A stretch of DNA of 64,000 nucleotides from Erwinia sp. (GCA_964016415.1 OZ024666.1:1779310-1843309); one strand, 5' to 3'; shown: positions 51,723 through 61,783, counted from the stretch's first letter. Numbers and translations are program-made. The notes: a model not told the origin generated them from the sequence alone.

Positions 51723-52634
51723 TCAGCCCTGGCTCTCTTCGATAGCGTCCTCATCGGCAGGCGCTACACTCTGAATCTGTGGTTCTGGCAAATTCATCAT
51801 TTTTGCCAGTAACGTTGCCAGTTTATAGCACATTACCGGACGACGAACGATCATATCGATCGCCCCTTTTTCAATCAGAAACTCACTGCGCTGAAAACCA
51901 GCGGGCAGTTTTTCGCGCACAGTTTGTTCAATGACCCGCGGCCCGGCAAAACCAATCAGCGCTTTAGGCTCAGCAATGTTGAGATCGCCAAGCATGGCAA
52001 AGCTGGCAGAAACACCGCCCATGGTAGGATCGGTCAGAACAGAAATATAGGGCAAACCGCGCTCCTGCATTTTTGCTAACGCAGCGCTGGTTTTTGCCAT
52101 TTGCATCAGAGACATCAGGGCCTCTTGCATACGCGCTCCACCAGAAGCAGAAAAGCAAATCATCGGACAGTTGTCTTCAAGAGCTTGTTCGACGGCGCGG
52201 ACAAAACGTGCACCGACCACTGACCCCATTGAGCCTCCCATAAAAGAGAACTCAAAAGCTGCAGCCACGACAGGAATACCATGCAAGGTGCCTTTCATCA
52301 CGATCAGGGCATCTTTTTCACCTGTCTCTTTCTGCGCTGCAGCCAGACGGTCCTTGTATTTTTTTGAATCACGGAATTTCAGAACATCTTTTGGTTCCAG
52401 CTCACCACCCAGTTCAAGCAGTGAACCCTCATCCAGTAATTGTGTCAGACGATCACGACCATGCATACGCATATGATGATCGCATTTTGGACAAACTTCA
52501 AAATTACGTTCCAGTTCAGCACGATAAAGTACCTGCCCGCAACTATCACATTTCGTCCAAACGCCCTCAGGGATACTCGACTTGTGCGATGGGGTGATTG
52601 TACTTTTGTTAAGAATACGTTCAATCCAGCTCAT
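51723..52634 (-). CDS. accD: Acetyl-CoA carboxylase carboxyltransferase subunit beta
   Basis: AccD forms the carboxyltransferase of acetyl-CoA carboxylase with AccA; the reaction gives malonyl-CoA for fatty acid synthesis. I placed the start at 52634 ([12 protein letters not shown]), giving 303 residues (E. coli 304). The zinc ribbon uses Cys29, Cys32, Cys48 and Cys51 (CDSCGQ...CPKCDHH). [18 protein letters not shown] and [12 protein letters not shown] build the acyl-CoA site. In-frame sequence further upstream lacks family similarity. A structured leader lies about 105 bases upstream. Confidence 0.98.
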   Translation of the reverse strand: MSWIERILNKSTITPSHKSSIPEGVWTKCDSCGQVLYRAELERNFEVCPKCDHHMRMHGRDRLTQLLDEGSLLELGGELEPKDVLKFRDSKKYKDRLAAAQKETGEKDALIVMKGTLHGIPVVAAAFEFSFMGGSMGSVVGARFVRAVEQALEDNCPMICFSASGGARMQEALMSLMQMAKTSAALAKMQERGLPYISVLTDPTMGGVSASFAMLGDLNIAEPKALIGFAGPRVIEQTVREKLPAGFQRSEFLIEKGAIDMIVRRPVMCYKLATLLAKMMNLPEPQIQSVAPADEDAIEESQG

Positions 52635-52961
52635 TGATGTTTTGTCATCCAATAATTTATTATCTGTCAATACGTTAAAATCTTTATTACTGTCCCGATC
52701 CTGCCTGATATTAAGAGCAGGAGTTAAGCCAGAGACTGTTGCGCCATAAGCTTAATCCGCATACAGGTTCAACCTGCAAGAATGGCGCATCCAGACATTT
52801 AACGCTTGAGATTCGCCGCCATTACATCATAAACAGTAGCAACTCGCTACCGTTACCCTGTTATGGGCATCGAATACACTTACTGACCGAACACTCTACC
52901 ATCAAATGATGATGGTATCACTTGTCGATCGCGACAAGGTAACTGGCCGCGACATTACTGA
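52635..52961 (-). promoter_or_regulatory. dedA-accD intergenic region
   Basis: This 327-base stretch has no gene. It contains the accD leader with the nested hairpin at 52740-52789 and a palindrome CTTGTCG/CGACAAG at 52921-52938 just after dedA, which may mark the end of the pdxB-usg-truA-dedA transcript (no T-run). Confidence 0.5.
52740..52789 (-). promoter_or_regulatory. Nested hairpin in the accD leader region
   Basis: TGCGCCAT (52740-52747) pairs with ATGGCGCA (52782-52789), and inside it CAGGTT (52764-52769) pairs with AACCTG (52771-52776). It lies between dedA and accD, about 105 bases upstream of the accD start. E. coli carboxyltransferase binds its own accA/accD mRNA, so an RNA regulatory role is possible. 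This is inference. Confidence 0.45.
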
Positions 52962-53627
52962 TTATTCCTTTATTTCTCGCTTATTTTTTGCACGTCGATG
53001 ACGCATGATCTCAATCACGCCAGGCAACACCGACACAAAAATAATTCCTACAATCAGGTAATGCAGGTTTTTTTGCACCGCAGGTAAGTTACCAAAAAAG
53101 TAACCGGCATAAGAGAAAAGAATTACCCACAACAAGCCACCACTAACGTTATAAAACGCAAAATGACGATAATTCATTTTACCCATACCAGCAACAAAAG
53201 GCGCGAAAGTGCGAACAATCGGCACAAAACGGGCGAGAATTATGGTCTTACCCCCGTGGCGCTGATAAAACTGATGGGTCTTATCCAAGTAACTGCGGCG
53301 AAAAATTTTCGACTGCGGATTGCGAAACAACTTCTCACCAAATAAACGGCCAATGGTATAGTTCACTGCATCACCCACGAGGGCGGCGATACACAGCAGT
53401 ACTACCATTACATGCACATTGAGTGCACTATCGGGGATTGCAGCCAGCGCACCAGCAACAAACAGCAGAGAGTCACCTGGTAAAAAAGGCGTCACAACCA
53501 GACCCGTTTCGCAAAATAAGATAAGAAACAGAATGGCGTAGATCCAGATACCATATTGCGCAACCATCGCCTGCAGGTGTACATCAATATGCAGGATGAA
53601 ATCAATCACCGCACTTATCATTTCCAT
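52962..53627 (-). CDS. dedA: DedA family inner-membrane protein
   Basis: DedA/SNARE-associated family proteins are inner-membrane proteins linked to undecaprenyl-phosphate or lipid recycling and membrane potential. The 221 residues (E. coli 219) contain [42 protein letters not shown] and [18 protein letters not shown] with the conserved arginines. The ATG at 53627 is preferred over an in-frame TTG at 53639. It follows truA by 15 bases. Confidence 0.95.
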   Translation of the reverse strand: MEMISAVIDFILHIDVHLQAMVAQYGIWIYAILFLILFCETGLVVTPFLPGDSLLFVAGALAAIPDSALNVHVMVVLLCIAALVGDAVNYTIGRLFGEKLFRNPQSKIFRRSYLDKTHQFYQRHGGKTIILARFVPIVRTFAPFVAGMGKMNYRHFAFYNVSGGLLWVILFSYAGYFFGNLPAVQKNLHYLIVGIIFVSVLPGVIEIMRHRRAKNKREIKE

Positions 53628-53642
53628 AGCTTGCCCCAAAGA

Positions 53643-54464
53643 TTAAGAGAATTCATCAGCCAGAAAAAGAGGACCTGGGGTACTCTTCGGCAGTTCAAAA
53701 TGTGCGGGATAGTCAACGGCCACTAAATAGAGGCCGTTGGGTTTTGCCGTGGCGGCGGCGAGCGTCCGGTCCTTTCCCTGCAATAAGGTTTGCATCCAGC
53801 TTACTGACTGGTTTCCGGTGCCTATCTCCAGCAGACTACCTACTATATTTCGTACCATATGATGCACGAAAGCATTAGCTTTAATGTCCACAACGACGTA
53901 GTCGCCAAGACGTTTAACGTTGAGATAGTGAACGTTTCGCCAGGGCGTTCTTGACTGGCACTGCACGGCACGAAACGCACTGAAGTCATGTTCACCCAGC
54001 AGGTACTGCCCGGCCTGATCCATCTTCCCGGCATCCAGTGGATGATAGTAATGCGTCACCCCTCCCTGCAGAATTGCTGGCCGCAGACGTCGGTTATAAA
54101 TGATGTAGCGATAACGCCTTGCTGTCGCACTGAAACGGGCATGAAATTCTTCTGTCACAGACCTGACCCAACGCACTGCAATGTCATCGGGCAGGTTGGC
54201 ATTAATCCCCAGAGTCCAGGCTGCATCCTGACGCACTGCCGGGGTATCGAAATGCACAACCTGACCTGTCGCATGCACTGCTGCATCAGTACGTCCGGCG
54301 CAGAATACACTAACCGGATGATTGGCAACTGCCGAAAGTGCTTTTTCCAGCTTCTCCTGCACACTGCGTACTTCGCGCTGCCTTTGCCAGCCATAGTACC
54401 GGCTGCCATCATACTCTATACCCAGGGCAATGCGCTGCACTGCTGGTAATAAGGAGTCTGACAT
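53643..54464 (-). CDS. truA: tRNA pseudouridine synthase TruA
   Basis: TruA modifies uridines 38-40 of the tRNA anticodon stem-loop. The 273 residues (E. coli 270) carry the catalytic Asp60 in [16 protein letters not shown] and the C-terminal motif [21 protein letters not shown]. The motif is usually GRTDAGVHA; here the Gly two residues after Asp60 is Ala. Its ATG overlaps the usg stop by one base (TGATG), so translation is coupled. Confidence 0.97.
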   Translation of the reverse strand: MSDSLLPAVQRIALGIEYDGSRYYGWQRQREVRSVQEKLEKALSAVANHPVSVFCAGRTDAAVHATGQVVHFDTPAVRQDAAWTLGINANLPDDIAVRWVRSVTEEFHARFSATARRYRYIIYNRRLRPAILQGGVTHYYHPLDAGKMDQAGQYLLGEHDFSAFRAVQCQSRTPWRNVHYLNVKRLGDYVVVDIKANAFVHHMVRNIVGSLLEIGTGNQSVSWMQTLLQGKDRTLAAATAKPNGLYLVAVDYPAHFELPKSTPGPLFLADEFS

Positions 54465-55474
54465 CAGTAAAGATACTCCCGTACCAGTGTTTCTGCCGTT
54501 TTGACAGCCATCAGTGCACCTGCAAAACGCACGTTATCAGCGACCGAACAGAATTGCAGCATTTCGGTGATACCATAATCAAGGTGTATGCAACCCACAG
54601 TCAGTTGCCCCTCTGCTGAAATCACTGCCACCGGAGAAGGTACTGTCCCCTCTTCGGCCAGCAGGATATCGGGCGTATCAGCAAAAGCTTCACGCGCTTC
54701 CTCTGGCGAGAGTGGACGTAAACTTTCTATGTGAACCAGCTGGGTACTGCCATAGAAAACCGGAGCTTGCAGCGTGGTCGCCGTAACAGGCAACCCGGCA
54801 TCCTGGAGGATTTTCCGCACCTGCTCAACCAGAGTTTGCTCGTAGCTGACGATGCCTCGCTCGTCGGCAGCTAACGGTAACAAATTGAAGGCCAGCTGCT
54901 GACCGAAATAACTCTCTTCAACAGGAATACCATTCAGTAACCGGGCGCTTTCTCCGGCCAGAGAGTCAACCGCCTGTTTGCCATGTGCGGAGGCTGATAT
55001 CAATGTGACCACCTGTAAACGAGCAAGACCGGCCTGCGCAATCAATGGCTGAACTGAGTAGAGTAATTGAGCGACACTGCTGTTCGCCACCGCAATAATA
55101 TTGCGATTGCGATATTCACTTAACACCTGTGGATTAACATCTGGCACCACCAGCGGCACGTCCGGATCGAGTGCAAACAAATCACTCAATTCAATGACCA
55201 GACATCCCGATTGCGCAGCCTCTTCAGCATATTGCGCGGCGGCTTCCTTCCCGGCAGCAAAAAACGCTAACTGTACCTGGGACCAGTCAAACTCTGCCAC
55301 ATCAACAACCGGCAGTGTTTTTCCATCAAAACGACGAGACTCGCCAGCACTTCGCTGACTGGCAAGTAGATGCAGGTTGCCGACCGGAAATTCTCGTTCT
55401 GACATTAATGACAGTAAAGCGCTACCAACTGCACCCGTTGCACCGACCAGGGCGATATTCCAGCCTTCTGACAT
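54464..55474 (-). CDS. usg: Usg-1, aspartate-semialdehyde dehydrogenase homologue
   Basis: Usg-1 resembles aspartate-semialdehyde dehydrogenase but its function is unknown. The 336 residues (E. coli 337) begin with the NAD(P)-binding [18 protein letters not shown]. The position of the catalytic cysteine of true ASD reads ANSSVAQ, with no cysteine; E. coli Usg also lacks it, so the protein is probably not an active ASD. AGGAG nine bases upstream supports the start. It lies between pdxB and truA in the conserved order. Confidence 0.93.
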   Translation of the reverse strand: MSEGWNIALVGATGAVGSALLSLMSEREFPVGNLHLLASQRSAGESRRFDGKTLPVVDVAEFDWSQVQLAFFAAGKEAAAQYAEEAAQSGCLVIELSDLFALDPDVPLVVPDVNPQVLSEYRNRNIIAVANSSVAQLLYSVQPLIAQAGLARLQVVTLISASAHGKQAVDSLAGESARLLNGIPVEESYFGQQLAFNLLPLAADERGIVSYEQTLVEQVRKILQDAGLPVTATTLQAPVFYGSTQLVHIESLRPLSPEEAREAFADTPDILLAEEGTVPSPVAVISAEGQLTVGCIHLDYGITEMLQFCSVADNVRFAGALMAVKTAETLVREYLY

Positions 55475-55527
55475 AATGATATAACTCCTGCTGATAAATG
55501 TGGTGAAACTACACCTGACAGCGATTC

Positions 55528-55547
55528 AGGCCATCGCGGAATGGCCT
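55528..55547 (-). other. Hairpin immediately after pdxB
   Basis: AGGCCAT pairs with ATGGCCT around CGCGGA, starting right at the pdxB stop. There is no T-run. It may modulate read-through into usg, which starts 73 bases after pdxB. Confidence 0.4.
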
Positions 55548-56681
55548 CTATTGCTTGTTCAGGGTAGTGGTAAATCCTAATGCGGCAAGCAGTGATGCAC
55601 TCTGCTCGTCATCGCAGAGTACCTGCAACGATGACCACTCACGCCGTTGCGGATAATTTTTCCGTAGTCTGTCAAAGCCACCGGGCAACGCTGCAGCGTG
55701 ACGTAACAGAGCATCATCGCGGCGAACATCATACACCAAATGTACCAGCTTTTTCAGTGTTGCCTCGTCCGGCATCCCGTTCAAGGTTATTCGTGTAAAC
55801 TCTGCCGCAGGCAACAAGCTACTTAGGTCGATATGCTGTGGTTGGCCAATATATTGGCTCCAGGCTTCAAAAACCTGTGTAGTACCCCGGGCTTTACCTT
55901 CCAGGGTATAACCAGCGATGTGCGATGTCGCAATATCTACCCGCGCCAGAAGCGGTAATGATAAGTCGGGTTCGGGCTCCCAAACATCAAGTACCACACT
56001 GAGATCGTCACGTTTTTCCAGTACATCACACAGTGCCACGTTATCAATCACTGCACCGCGACAGGCATTAATAACGATTGTGCCAGGCTTTAACTGATTG
56101 AGTAACAGGCTGTCAGCCAAATGGAATGTTTTATAAGGTCCTGTTTTGATGAGTGGCGTATGGAAGGTCAGCACATCCGCCTCTTTTACCAGTGTCGAAA
56201 GTGGCAAAAATTCATCCTGTTCGCCTCGATCAGCTCGTGGGGGATCACAGAGTAATGTTTTCACCCCCAGTGCTTCCAGGCGGGTCCGTAATCGTCCGCC
56301 AACATTACCGACTCCAACAATCCCGACAGTACGCTGTTTGAGAGAAAAACCATCACGCTCAGCCAGTGCCAGCAAAGCGGAAAAAACATACTCAACTACC
56401 GCCAATGCATTACAGCCTGGTGCAGCCGAAAAACCAATCTGTGCGGCCTGTAAGTAAGATGTGTCGATATGATCCATTCCGGCGGTTGCTGTGCCGACAA
56501 ATTTTACCCGGGTTCCGCTTAGCAATGGTGCATCAACCTGGGTGACTGAACGGACCATCAGTGCATCAGCATCGGCCAGTTGTGCCGCCGGGATAGGACG
56601 ACCGGGCCCCATCACCACCTCGCCGGTCCGGCTGAAAAGGGCCTCGGCATAGGGCATATTCTCATCCACAAGGATTTTCAT
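55548..56681 (-). CDS. pdxB: Erythronate-4-phosphate dehydrogenase
   Basis: PdxB oxidises 4-phosphoerythronate in the DXP-independent branch of pyridoxal phosphate synthesis. I chose the ATG at 56681 ([18 protein letters not shown], 377 residues; E. coli 378). The NAD loop is [13 protein letters not shown], and the D-2-hydroxyacid dehydrogenase triad is in [10 protein letters not shown] (Arg), DVWEPEPDL (Glu) and [11 protein letters not shown] (His). The frame extends 13 codons upstream without family similarity. It ends on TAG. Confidence 0.97.
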   Translation of the reverse strand: MKILVDENMPYAEALFSRTGEVVMGPGRPIPAAQLADADALMVRSVTQVDAPLLSGTRVKFVGTATAGMDHIDTSYLQAAQIGFSAAPGCNALAVVEYVFSALLALAERDGFSLKQRTVGIVGVGNVGGRLRTRLEALGVKTLLCDPPRADRGEQDEFLPLSTLVKEADVLTFHTPLIKTGPYKTFHLADSLLLNQLKPGTIVINACRGAVIDNVALCDVLEKRDDLSVVLDVWEPEPDLSLPLLARVDIATSHIAGYTLEGKARGTTQVFEAWSQYIGQPQHIDLSSLLPAAEFTRITLNGMPDEATLKKLVHLVYDVRRDDALLRHAAALPGGFDRLRKNYPQRREWSSLQVLCDDEQSASLLAALGFTTTLNKQ

Positions 56682-56986
56682 TGCTTTGTCTCTGTGATTG
56701 AACTGCGGGCATTCTGCCACAATGAAGAAAAGAAGAATAACTGCTTTGTAGTTTCCGGCTGTTAAAGCACTATCAGGTTGATCTCAAATACTGCGACTGT
56801 TAGCCATTAACACGTGGAATAGACGATACCGGTGACAGGTTGGTATCGCTGTCTGTTGTGTTATTCTCTGCTGCAGAGATGAGCGCTTTCTCAACGCAAG
56901 CGCTACCGCTCACGATGCAGTATTGTTACTATAATGTTTATTTGTGTTCCGGCGCTCCGGTTCGTATTCGGTGAAGGATTTAGCCC
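56682..56986. promoter_or_regulatory. pdxB-flk divergent promoter region
   Basis: This 305-base divergent gap has no gene. A TATAAT hexamer at 56930-56935 is a good candidate -10 box for flk. Small inverted repeats (GATACC/GGTATC near 56825-56850, GCGCTT/AAGCGC at 56884-56902) are present. The AAGGA ribosome site of flk lies at the right end. Confidence 0.45.
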
Positions 56987-58026
56987 ATGCAACCGCTCAG
57001 TGGTCACGGTGTGCAAGTACCTCCGTCGTCTTCCCCTCCGTCTGGTAATGGGCCTGTTTTACGCTCTGATGAAATTGGCGAGCAACCCCTCACCCCGGCG
57101 CAACGGACAACGCTGGAGCGACTGATTGTGAAAATCATGTCGATGACACCGCTCAAAAGTGCCGAACTGTGGGCGGGGCTACGCCATGACCTGGGGCTGA
57201 AGCATGATGCCAGTTTACTGGCACAGCACTTCCCTGCTGCGGAACAGTTTCTTACCGCTAAACTGACACAATCGCAAGAGGGACATGCAACACGTCAGTT
57301 ATTGCAATCACTCACTGAGCTGCTGCCACAAGGTAATAACCGTCAGGCTGTCAGCGATTTTATCCGTCAGCAATTTGGTCATACTGTGCTTAGTGCTCTA
57401 AGCCCTGAACAACTCAGACAAGTGCTGACTATGCTGCAGAATGGACAGATGACCATACCGCAACCACAACAAAACCACATCACCGATCGTACGCTGCTAC
57501 CTGCTGAACAGCATGCGCTCACTCAGCAGGTCGCTCGTTTAGCTGCCACAACCGGCGATCCCCCTGCACGCTTGTGGTCTTCAGTGCTGGAAATAGTTAA
57601 TTTACACAGCGGTGATCCGGTTCCATCCCGCTTTTTTCCTTTGCTCACACAATATTTACAGGTGCGTCAGACTATAAGCCAACAAAGCAACTTATCGCTG
57701 ACCAGCATTATCTCTTTATTGAAAGTGCCTGCGGCTCCAGCTGAACAACAGGCGCTCGAACAAGCCTGTGAGCAACGTTTTCAGCTTCCTCCGCAGGCAA
57801 CACTGACTGCCACTCAGGCTCTCGACCTGGTGAATTTGCTTTTTATCCGCGGGGTGACCAGCTTCGCGAGCAGGCAGTTCAGGGCGACATAGTGTCGCCT
57901 CATCCGATTGCAGCACAGGACCCAAGGCCAGTGTCCCTCCTTCCACACTCACCCGCAGCCAGTCGTGCGGCATTGATTATCATCGCGTTGCTGCTGGTCA
58001 TCGCTGTTCTGACAATGATTTTTTAA
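56987..58026 (+). pseudogene. flk: Flk, flagellar hook-length/secretion regulator; frame split by one base
   Basis: Flk is an inner-membrane-anchored protein that helps prevent premature secretion of the anti-sigma factor FlgM in Salmonella. The first frame (56987-57892, 301 residues) matches E. coli Flk (331) along its length, for example PLTPAQRTTLERL, LWAGLRHDLGL and MTIPQPQQNHITDR. It ends early with an unrelated tail (VTSFASRQFRAT). Reading minus one at the T5 run at 57840-57844 (codon 286) gives 60 more residues. These end in a hydrophobic helix (ALIIIALLLVIAVLTMIF) and stop at 58026, for about 346 residues in all. The family keeps a C-terminal membrane anchor, so this is one split gene. 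AAGGA precedes the ATG. Confidence 0.85.
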
Positions 58027-58037
58027 TCATATGCAAA

Positions 58038-58484
58038 TTAACAAGCGCAGGATGGCGTCTCACTGACAGGCCATTCGCCGACCTGCTCTCCACTTTCGAC
58101 GGGTAACCCATCCCGTTGCCAGAAATCCAGACCGCCAACCATTTCCTTAACCTTAAACCCCGCCTGGGAAAGCTTCCATGCCCCTTTTGTAGAACCGTTG
58201 CATCCGATGCCATCACAATAGGTAATATACACTTTAGTACTATCAAATTGTTTCAGTGTAGCCGCATCCATATTGCGATGAGGAAACGACAATGCCCCAC
58301 AGACATGACTTGTCCGATAATGCTCTGTCGAACGCACGTCCAGTACTACAATCTCAGTAACCCCCCGCGCAAGATCCTGTGCCACATCTGCTGCATCAGT
58401 GTAATACGCAAGTTTGTGCGTCAGATAATCCTGCATTTCTGACACACTGGCAGGAGGAAATTCAAGAACCGCTGAAATACCCAT
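58038..58484 (-). CDS. Rhodanese-domain protein
   Basis: This is a single rhodanese-like domain, a possible sulfur or persulfide carrier. The 148 residues include the substrate-site VLDVRSTEHYRTSHVCGAL and the active loop YCDGIGCNGSTKGAW (Cys90 as expected nucleophile), then FKVKEMVGGLDFWQRDGLP. The C-terminus ends SCAC, adding two cysteines. AGGAG precedes the ATG. It is divergent from the MocR-type regulator, which may control it. I do not assign a gene name; nothing in E. coli at this position corresponds. Confidence 0.88.
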   Translation of the reverse strand: MGISAVLEFPPASVSEMQDYLTHKLAYYTDAADVAQDLARGVTEIVVLDVRSTEHYRTSHVCGALSFPHRNMDAATLKQFDSTKVYITYCDGIGCNGSTKGAWKLSQAGFKVKEMVGGLDFWQRDGLPVESGEQVGEWPVSETPSCAC

Positions 58485-58574
58485 AATAAACTCCTTTGTT
58501 CAATCGTCATTCTGATGATAGGTTATTGCGCACCTCACTATAGGACCCATTTTCAGACACTAATAAGCCCCATT

Positions 58575-60032
58575 ATGTCCTCGACGATACCGGCATTGAT
58601 CACTCTCTTTGCACAACAGGATGCCCGAAGCTTAAAGGATCGCGTCGCCGCTACGCTGCGGGTGTTAATCGTGTCACGACGTTTGCCGGATAAAACTAAA
58701 CTCCCCTCTTCACGTATATTAGCCAAAGATCTCAGTGTATCGCGCATCACTGTGGAAGCCGCCTATACGCAATTAGAAAGTGAAGGATATTTACAGAGAT
58801 ATCCGGGGAAAGGCACTTTTGTCATAAGCACGGAGACAAAAAGTGCACAGCCACCAACGACTGCAAACTGGCCCTTCTCTACTGATCCATCACTTTCAGA
58901 TCGGGGGAAAACGTTATTTCACCATCCCTTCTCCCACGATCCACTTTTTTCCTGCGCCTTTGCTGCAGGCTCCCCGGATTTACAGGCTTTTCTCCATCGT
59001 CAGTGGCAACGTCTTGTCAATCAACGTCTGCAACAGGCACCAGAAAAAATGATGGGATATGGTGAAATACAAGGATTACAAACACTGCGCGAAAGTATTG
59101 CACGCTATCTGGCACTTTCACGCGGTGTAAAATGCCATGCTGACCAAATCCTGGTGATGACCAGTTCACAACAGGCTATTCATCTGCTGGCGATAATGCT
59201 CTGCGACCCTGCAACCCCTGTGATGGTGGAAGAACCCGGATACCCAGGCGCACGCAGTGCGTTACTCAGTGCCGGGGCTTCGTTATCCGGGTTATCAGTT
59301 GATCAAGAAGGCGCTATGCTACCGGATAGCGCCCTGGCACCGCGCCTGGTTTATCTGCCCCCCTCTCATCACTACCCTCTCGGGGTGATGATGAGCCAAC
59401 AGCGTCGCCAGCAATGGCTGGAGTATGCCAGTCAGCATCAATGCTGGGTGGTGGAAGATGATTATGACAGTGAGTTTTATTATCAGACTCAGCCGCTGCC
59501 AGCCTTACAAAGTCGCGACTCAGGTGGACGTGTCATCTATCTTGGCACTTTTTCGAAGGTACTTTATCCCTCACTACGACTTGCCTATATGGTGGTGCCT
59601 GAACCTCTGGTCGGCCCTTTGATGGTTGCACGCCAGATTGCTGATGGACACCCTTCACAGCTAATGCAAGCAGTAACAGCTGATTTTATTAATCAGGGAT
59701 ATTTTCAAGCCCATTTACGCCTGATGCGGCAGCTCTATGCTTACCGGCGCTCGTTGCTGGTTAACCAGTTACAACAGAAAGTTGGTGAGCATCTGCAAAT
59801 TATCGATCACCAGCATGGTATGCAACTTGCCGCTGTATTCCGGCATAAAAAAAATAACGAGAACCAACTCACCCTCGAAGCCAGAAAACACGATCTTATC
59901 TTACCCCGGCTGGCGAACAGTTACATGGGACACTCAGCACAGCAAGGCTGGTTGCTCGGTTTTTCTGCCCTGCAGGGGCAGGCTATAATCGAGGGTGTTG
60001 ATAAACTCGCCTCACTGACCTTCACTCGTTAG
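58575..60032 (+). CDS. MocR/PdxR-type GntR regulator with aminotransferase domain
   Basis: This is a fusion of an N-terminal GntR winged helix (KLPSSRILAKDLSVSRITVEAAYTQLESEGYL) with a C-terminal class-I aminotransferase domain. The PLP lysine is in YLGTFSKVLYPSLRLAY, and VEEPGYPGARSAL and VVEDDYDSEFYY are typical. Such regulators bind PLP or a PLP adduct as signal. The ATG at 58575 gives 485 residues; an in-frame ATG at 58515 would add 20 residues, and neither has a clear ribosome site. Close members include PdxR, which controls pyridoxal phosphate synthesis, but the target here is unknown; the divergent rhodanese is a candidate. Confidence 0.87.
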   Translation: MSSTIPALITLFAQQDARSLKDRVAATLRVLIVSRRLPDKTKLPSSRILAKDLSVSRITVEAAYTQLESEGYLQRYPGKGTFVISTETKSAQPPTTANWPFSTDPSLSDRGKTLFHHPFSHDPLFSCAFAAGSPDLQAFLHRQWQRLVNQRLQQAPEKMMGYGEIQGLQTLRESIARYLALSRGVKCHADQILVMTSSQQAIHLLAIMLCDPATPVMVEEPGYPGARSALLSAGASLSGLSVDQEGAMLPDSALAPRLVYLPPSHHYPLGVMMSQQRRQQWLEYASQHQCWVVEDDYDSEFYYQTQPLPALQSRDSGGRVIYLGTFSKVLYPSLRLAYMVVPEPLVGPLMVARQIADGHPSQLMQAVTADFINQGYFQAHLRLMRQLYAYRRSLLVNQLQQKVGEHLQIIDHQHGMQLAAVFRHKKNNENQLTLEARKHDLILPRLANSYMGHSAQQGWLLGFSALQGQAIIEGVDKLASLTFTR

Positions 60033-60353
60033 AAACCGCATCATGCGAAATCAAAATCAGGTATACAACTAACCGGGAATTTTACCGTTCGGGCAATAAA
60101 ACAGACTTTATGGATTTCGCTATGCTTTCCTCAGGATTCATTTTGCTGTGATCACCCCCGGTAGTGCATCATCTGAGCAATGGACTATCTACTTGTCAGC
60201 CACCGCAATATCCCGTGTTCTGTTATAAGCGAGACGGTTCTTTATTCCATTTTCACGGTTGCCTGTCCGGATTATATGAGAGGAATAGTGATGCGCTATT
60301 TTACACGCCTGTTGAAAAACCTTCACTGACGCGTGTTGAGCACAGATAGCAAA
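60033..60353. other. Non-coding stretch between the MocR gene and fabB terminator
   Basis: About 320 bases contain only short open frames. A 61-codon frame at 60164-60349 (plus) has no ribosome site and no recognisable similarity. E. coli has yfcJ here; I see no remnant of it. Confidence 0.4.
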
Positions 60354-60376
60354 AAGGGCAGCGATACGCTGCCCTT
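60351..60376 (-). terminator. Terminator of fabB
   Basis: On the minus strand AAGGGCAGCG pairs perfectly with CGCTGCCCTT around TAT, followed by further T residues. It lies 26 bases after the fabB stop and is a typical rho-independent terminator. Confidence 0.88.
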
Positions 60377-60402
60377 GCATGATGCATTGTCGACGATGTG
60401 AA

Positions 60403-61623
60403 TCACACTTTACGCATTACCAGCGTGGCATTTGTACCACCAAATCCAAAACTGTTAGACATGACGGTGGTTAGCTTCTGCTCTGTAGGTTGAGTGACAA
60501 TATTCAGTCCCTGAGCCGCAGGATCCAATTCGTCAATATTGATGCTTGGCGCAATGAAGCCATGCTCCAGCATCAATAAGGAGTAAATCGCTTCCTGTAC
60601 TCCGGCAGCCCCTAATGAGTGACCGGTCATCGATTTAGTTGCTGACATGGCAAGCATCTGATCTTTAAACACCGCGCAGATAGCACCCAGCTCTTTCACA
60701 TCCCCCACCGGAGTAGAAGTACCATGTGTATTGAGGTAATCAATTGGCGTATCTACACCCTGCATAGCAAGCTGCATGCAACGCATCGCTCCCTCACCAG
60801 AAGGTGCTACCATATCCGCACCATCAGAGGTAGCGCCATAACCCACGACCTCCGCATAGATGTGGGCACCGCGCGCCAGTGCATGTTCCAGCTCTTCAAC
60901 CACCACCATACCGCCACCACCCGCGATTACAAATCCGTCACGGCTGGTATCGTAAGTACGTGATGCTTTTTCAGGCGACTCGTTAAATTTGGTTGATAAC
61001 GCGCCCATCGCGTCGAATTCGCAGGACATCTCCCAGCATAACTCTTCACCACCGCCAGCGAACACTACATCCTGTTTACCTAACTGAATTTGCTCAACAG
61101 CATTACCAATACAATGCGCTGAGGTGGCACAGGCAGAACTGATAGAGTAGTTCACTCCATGAATTTTGAACGGGGTAGCAAGGCAGGCTGAGACACCAGA
61201 TGCCATCGCTTTAGTGACCATGTAAGGCCCGACACCACGTAAGCCTTTTGCCCGCATTCCATCAACACTGGCTGCCTGATAAAACGGAGATCCCCCACCG
61301 GAGCCCGCCACCAGACCGACACGTGGATTATTTTGATATTGAGCATCCGTCAGACCGGAATCTTTTACGGCTTCAAGCATAGAAATATAGGCATAGACAG
61401 AAGCATCACTCATGAAACGCAGCGTTTTACGATCAATCAGCGCAGCGATCTCTTCTTTGTCGAGTTTTACGTTGCCCCAGATGTGACTACGCATACCGGA
61501 ATCTTTTAGCTCCTGGGAAAATGTTATGCCAGAACGCCCTTCACGCAGAGACGCCAGAACCTCCTTCTGGTTGTTGCCAATGCTTGAAACGATACCCAAG
61601 CCCGTAATCACCGCACGTTTCAT
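60403..61623 (-). CDS. fabB: 3-oxoacyl-ACP synthase I
   Basis: FabB is the condensing enzyme needed for unsaturated fatty acid elongation. The 406 residues equal E. coli. The catalytic cysteine is in [18 protein letters not shown] (Cys165 here, Cys163 in E. coli because of a small insertion near residue 56), and the histidines are in [11 protein letters not shown] and [14 protein letters not shown]. The C-terminal glycine-rich [14 protein letters not shown] is conserved. The upstream region has adjacent FabR and FadR sites, so it should be controlled as in E. coli. Confidence 0.99.
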   Translation of the reverse strand: MKRAVITGLGIVSSIGNNQKEVLASLREGRSGITFSQELKDSGMRSHIWGNVKLDKEEIAALIDRKTLRFMSDASVYAYISMLEAVKDSGLTDAQYQNNPRVGLVAGSGGGSPFYQAASVDGMRAKGLRGVGPYMVTKAMASGVSACLATPFKIHGVNYSISSACATSAHCIGNAVEQIQLGKQDVVFAGGGEELCWEMSCEFDAMGALSTKFNESPEKASRTYDTSRDGFVIAGGGGMVVVEELEHALARGAHIYAEVVGYGATSDGADMVAPSGEGAMRCMQLAMQGVDTPIDYLNTHGTSTPVGDVKELGAICAVFKDQMLAMSATKSMTGHSLGAAGVQEAIYSLLMLEHGFIAPSINIDELDPAAQGLNIVTQPTEQKLTTVMSNSFGFGGTNATLVMRKV

Positions 61624-61671
61624 TCAATACCTCATCACTTCTTGTATTATGTAATATTCGACGAGCACTTT

Positions 61672-61689
61672 AGCGTACAGATGTAAGCT
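61672..61689 (-). promoter_or_regulatory. FabR operator upstream of fabB
   Basis: AGCGTACAGATGTAAGCT differs from the FabR palindrome AGCGTACANNTGTACGCT at one position. It lies 49 bases upstream of the fabB start. FabR represses fabB in response to unsaturated acyl chains. Confidence 0.88.
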
Positions 61690-61690
61690 G

Positions 61691-61707
61691 AACAAGTCCG
61701 ATCAGCT
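61691..61707 (-). promoter_or_regulatory. FadR site upstream of fabB
   Basis: On the minus strand AGCTGATCGGACTTGTT matches the FadR consensus AACTGGTCNGACCAGTT at 12 of 16 defined positions. It sits one base beyond the FabR site. FadR activates fabB in E. coli, so this is probably the activator site. Confidence 0.8.
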
Positions 61708-61783
61708 GTATTCTTTTGTAAAGTTGCCTGTGCAGTGTGTCACCGATACAATTAGCGCATTTGTGGATTAATGAGTCTTTATC

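Noticed and set aside
54464-55474. Usg read as a functional aspartate-semialdehyde dehydrogenase
   Set aside because: The catalytic cysteine position carries no cysteine, as in E. coli Usg.
60164-60349. 61-codon plus-strand frame before the fabB terminator, possible yfcJ remnant
   Set aside because: The translation does not resemble YfcJ or any protein I know, and there is no ribosome site.
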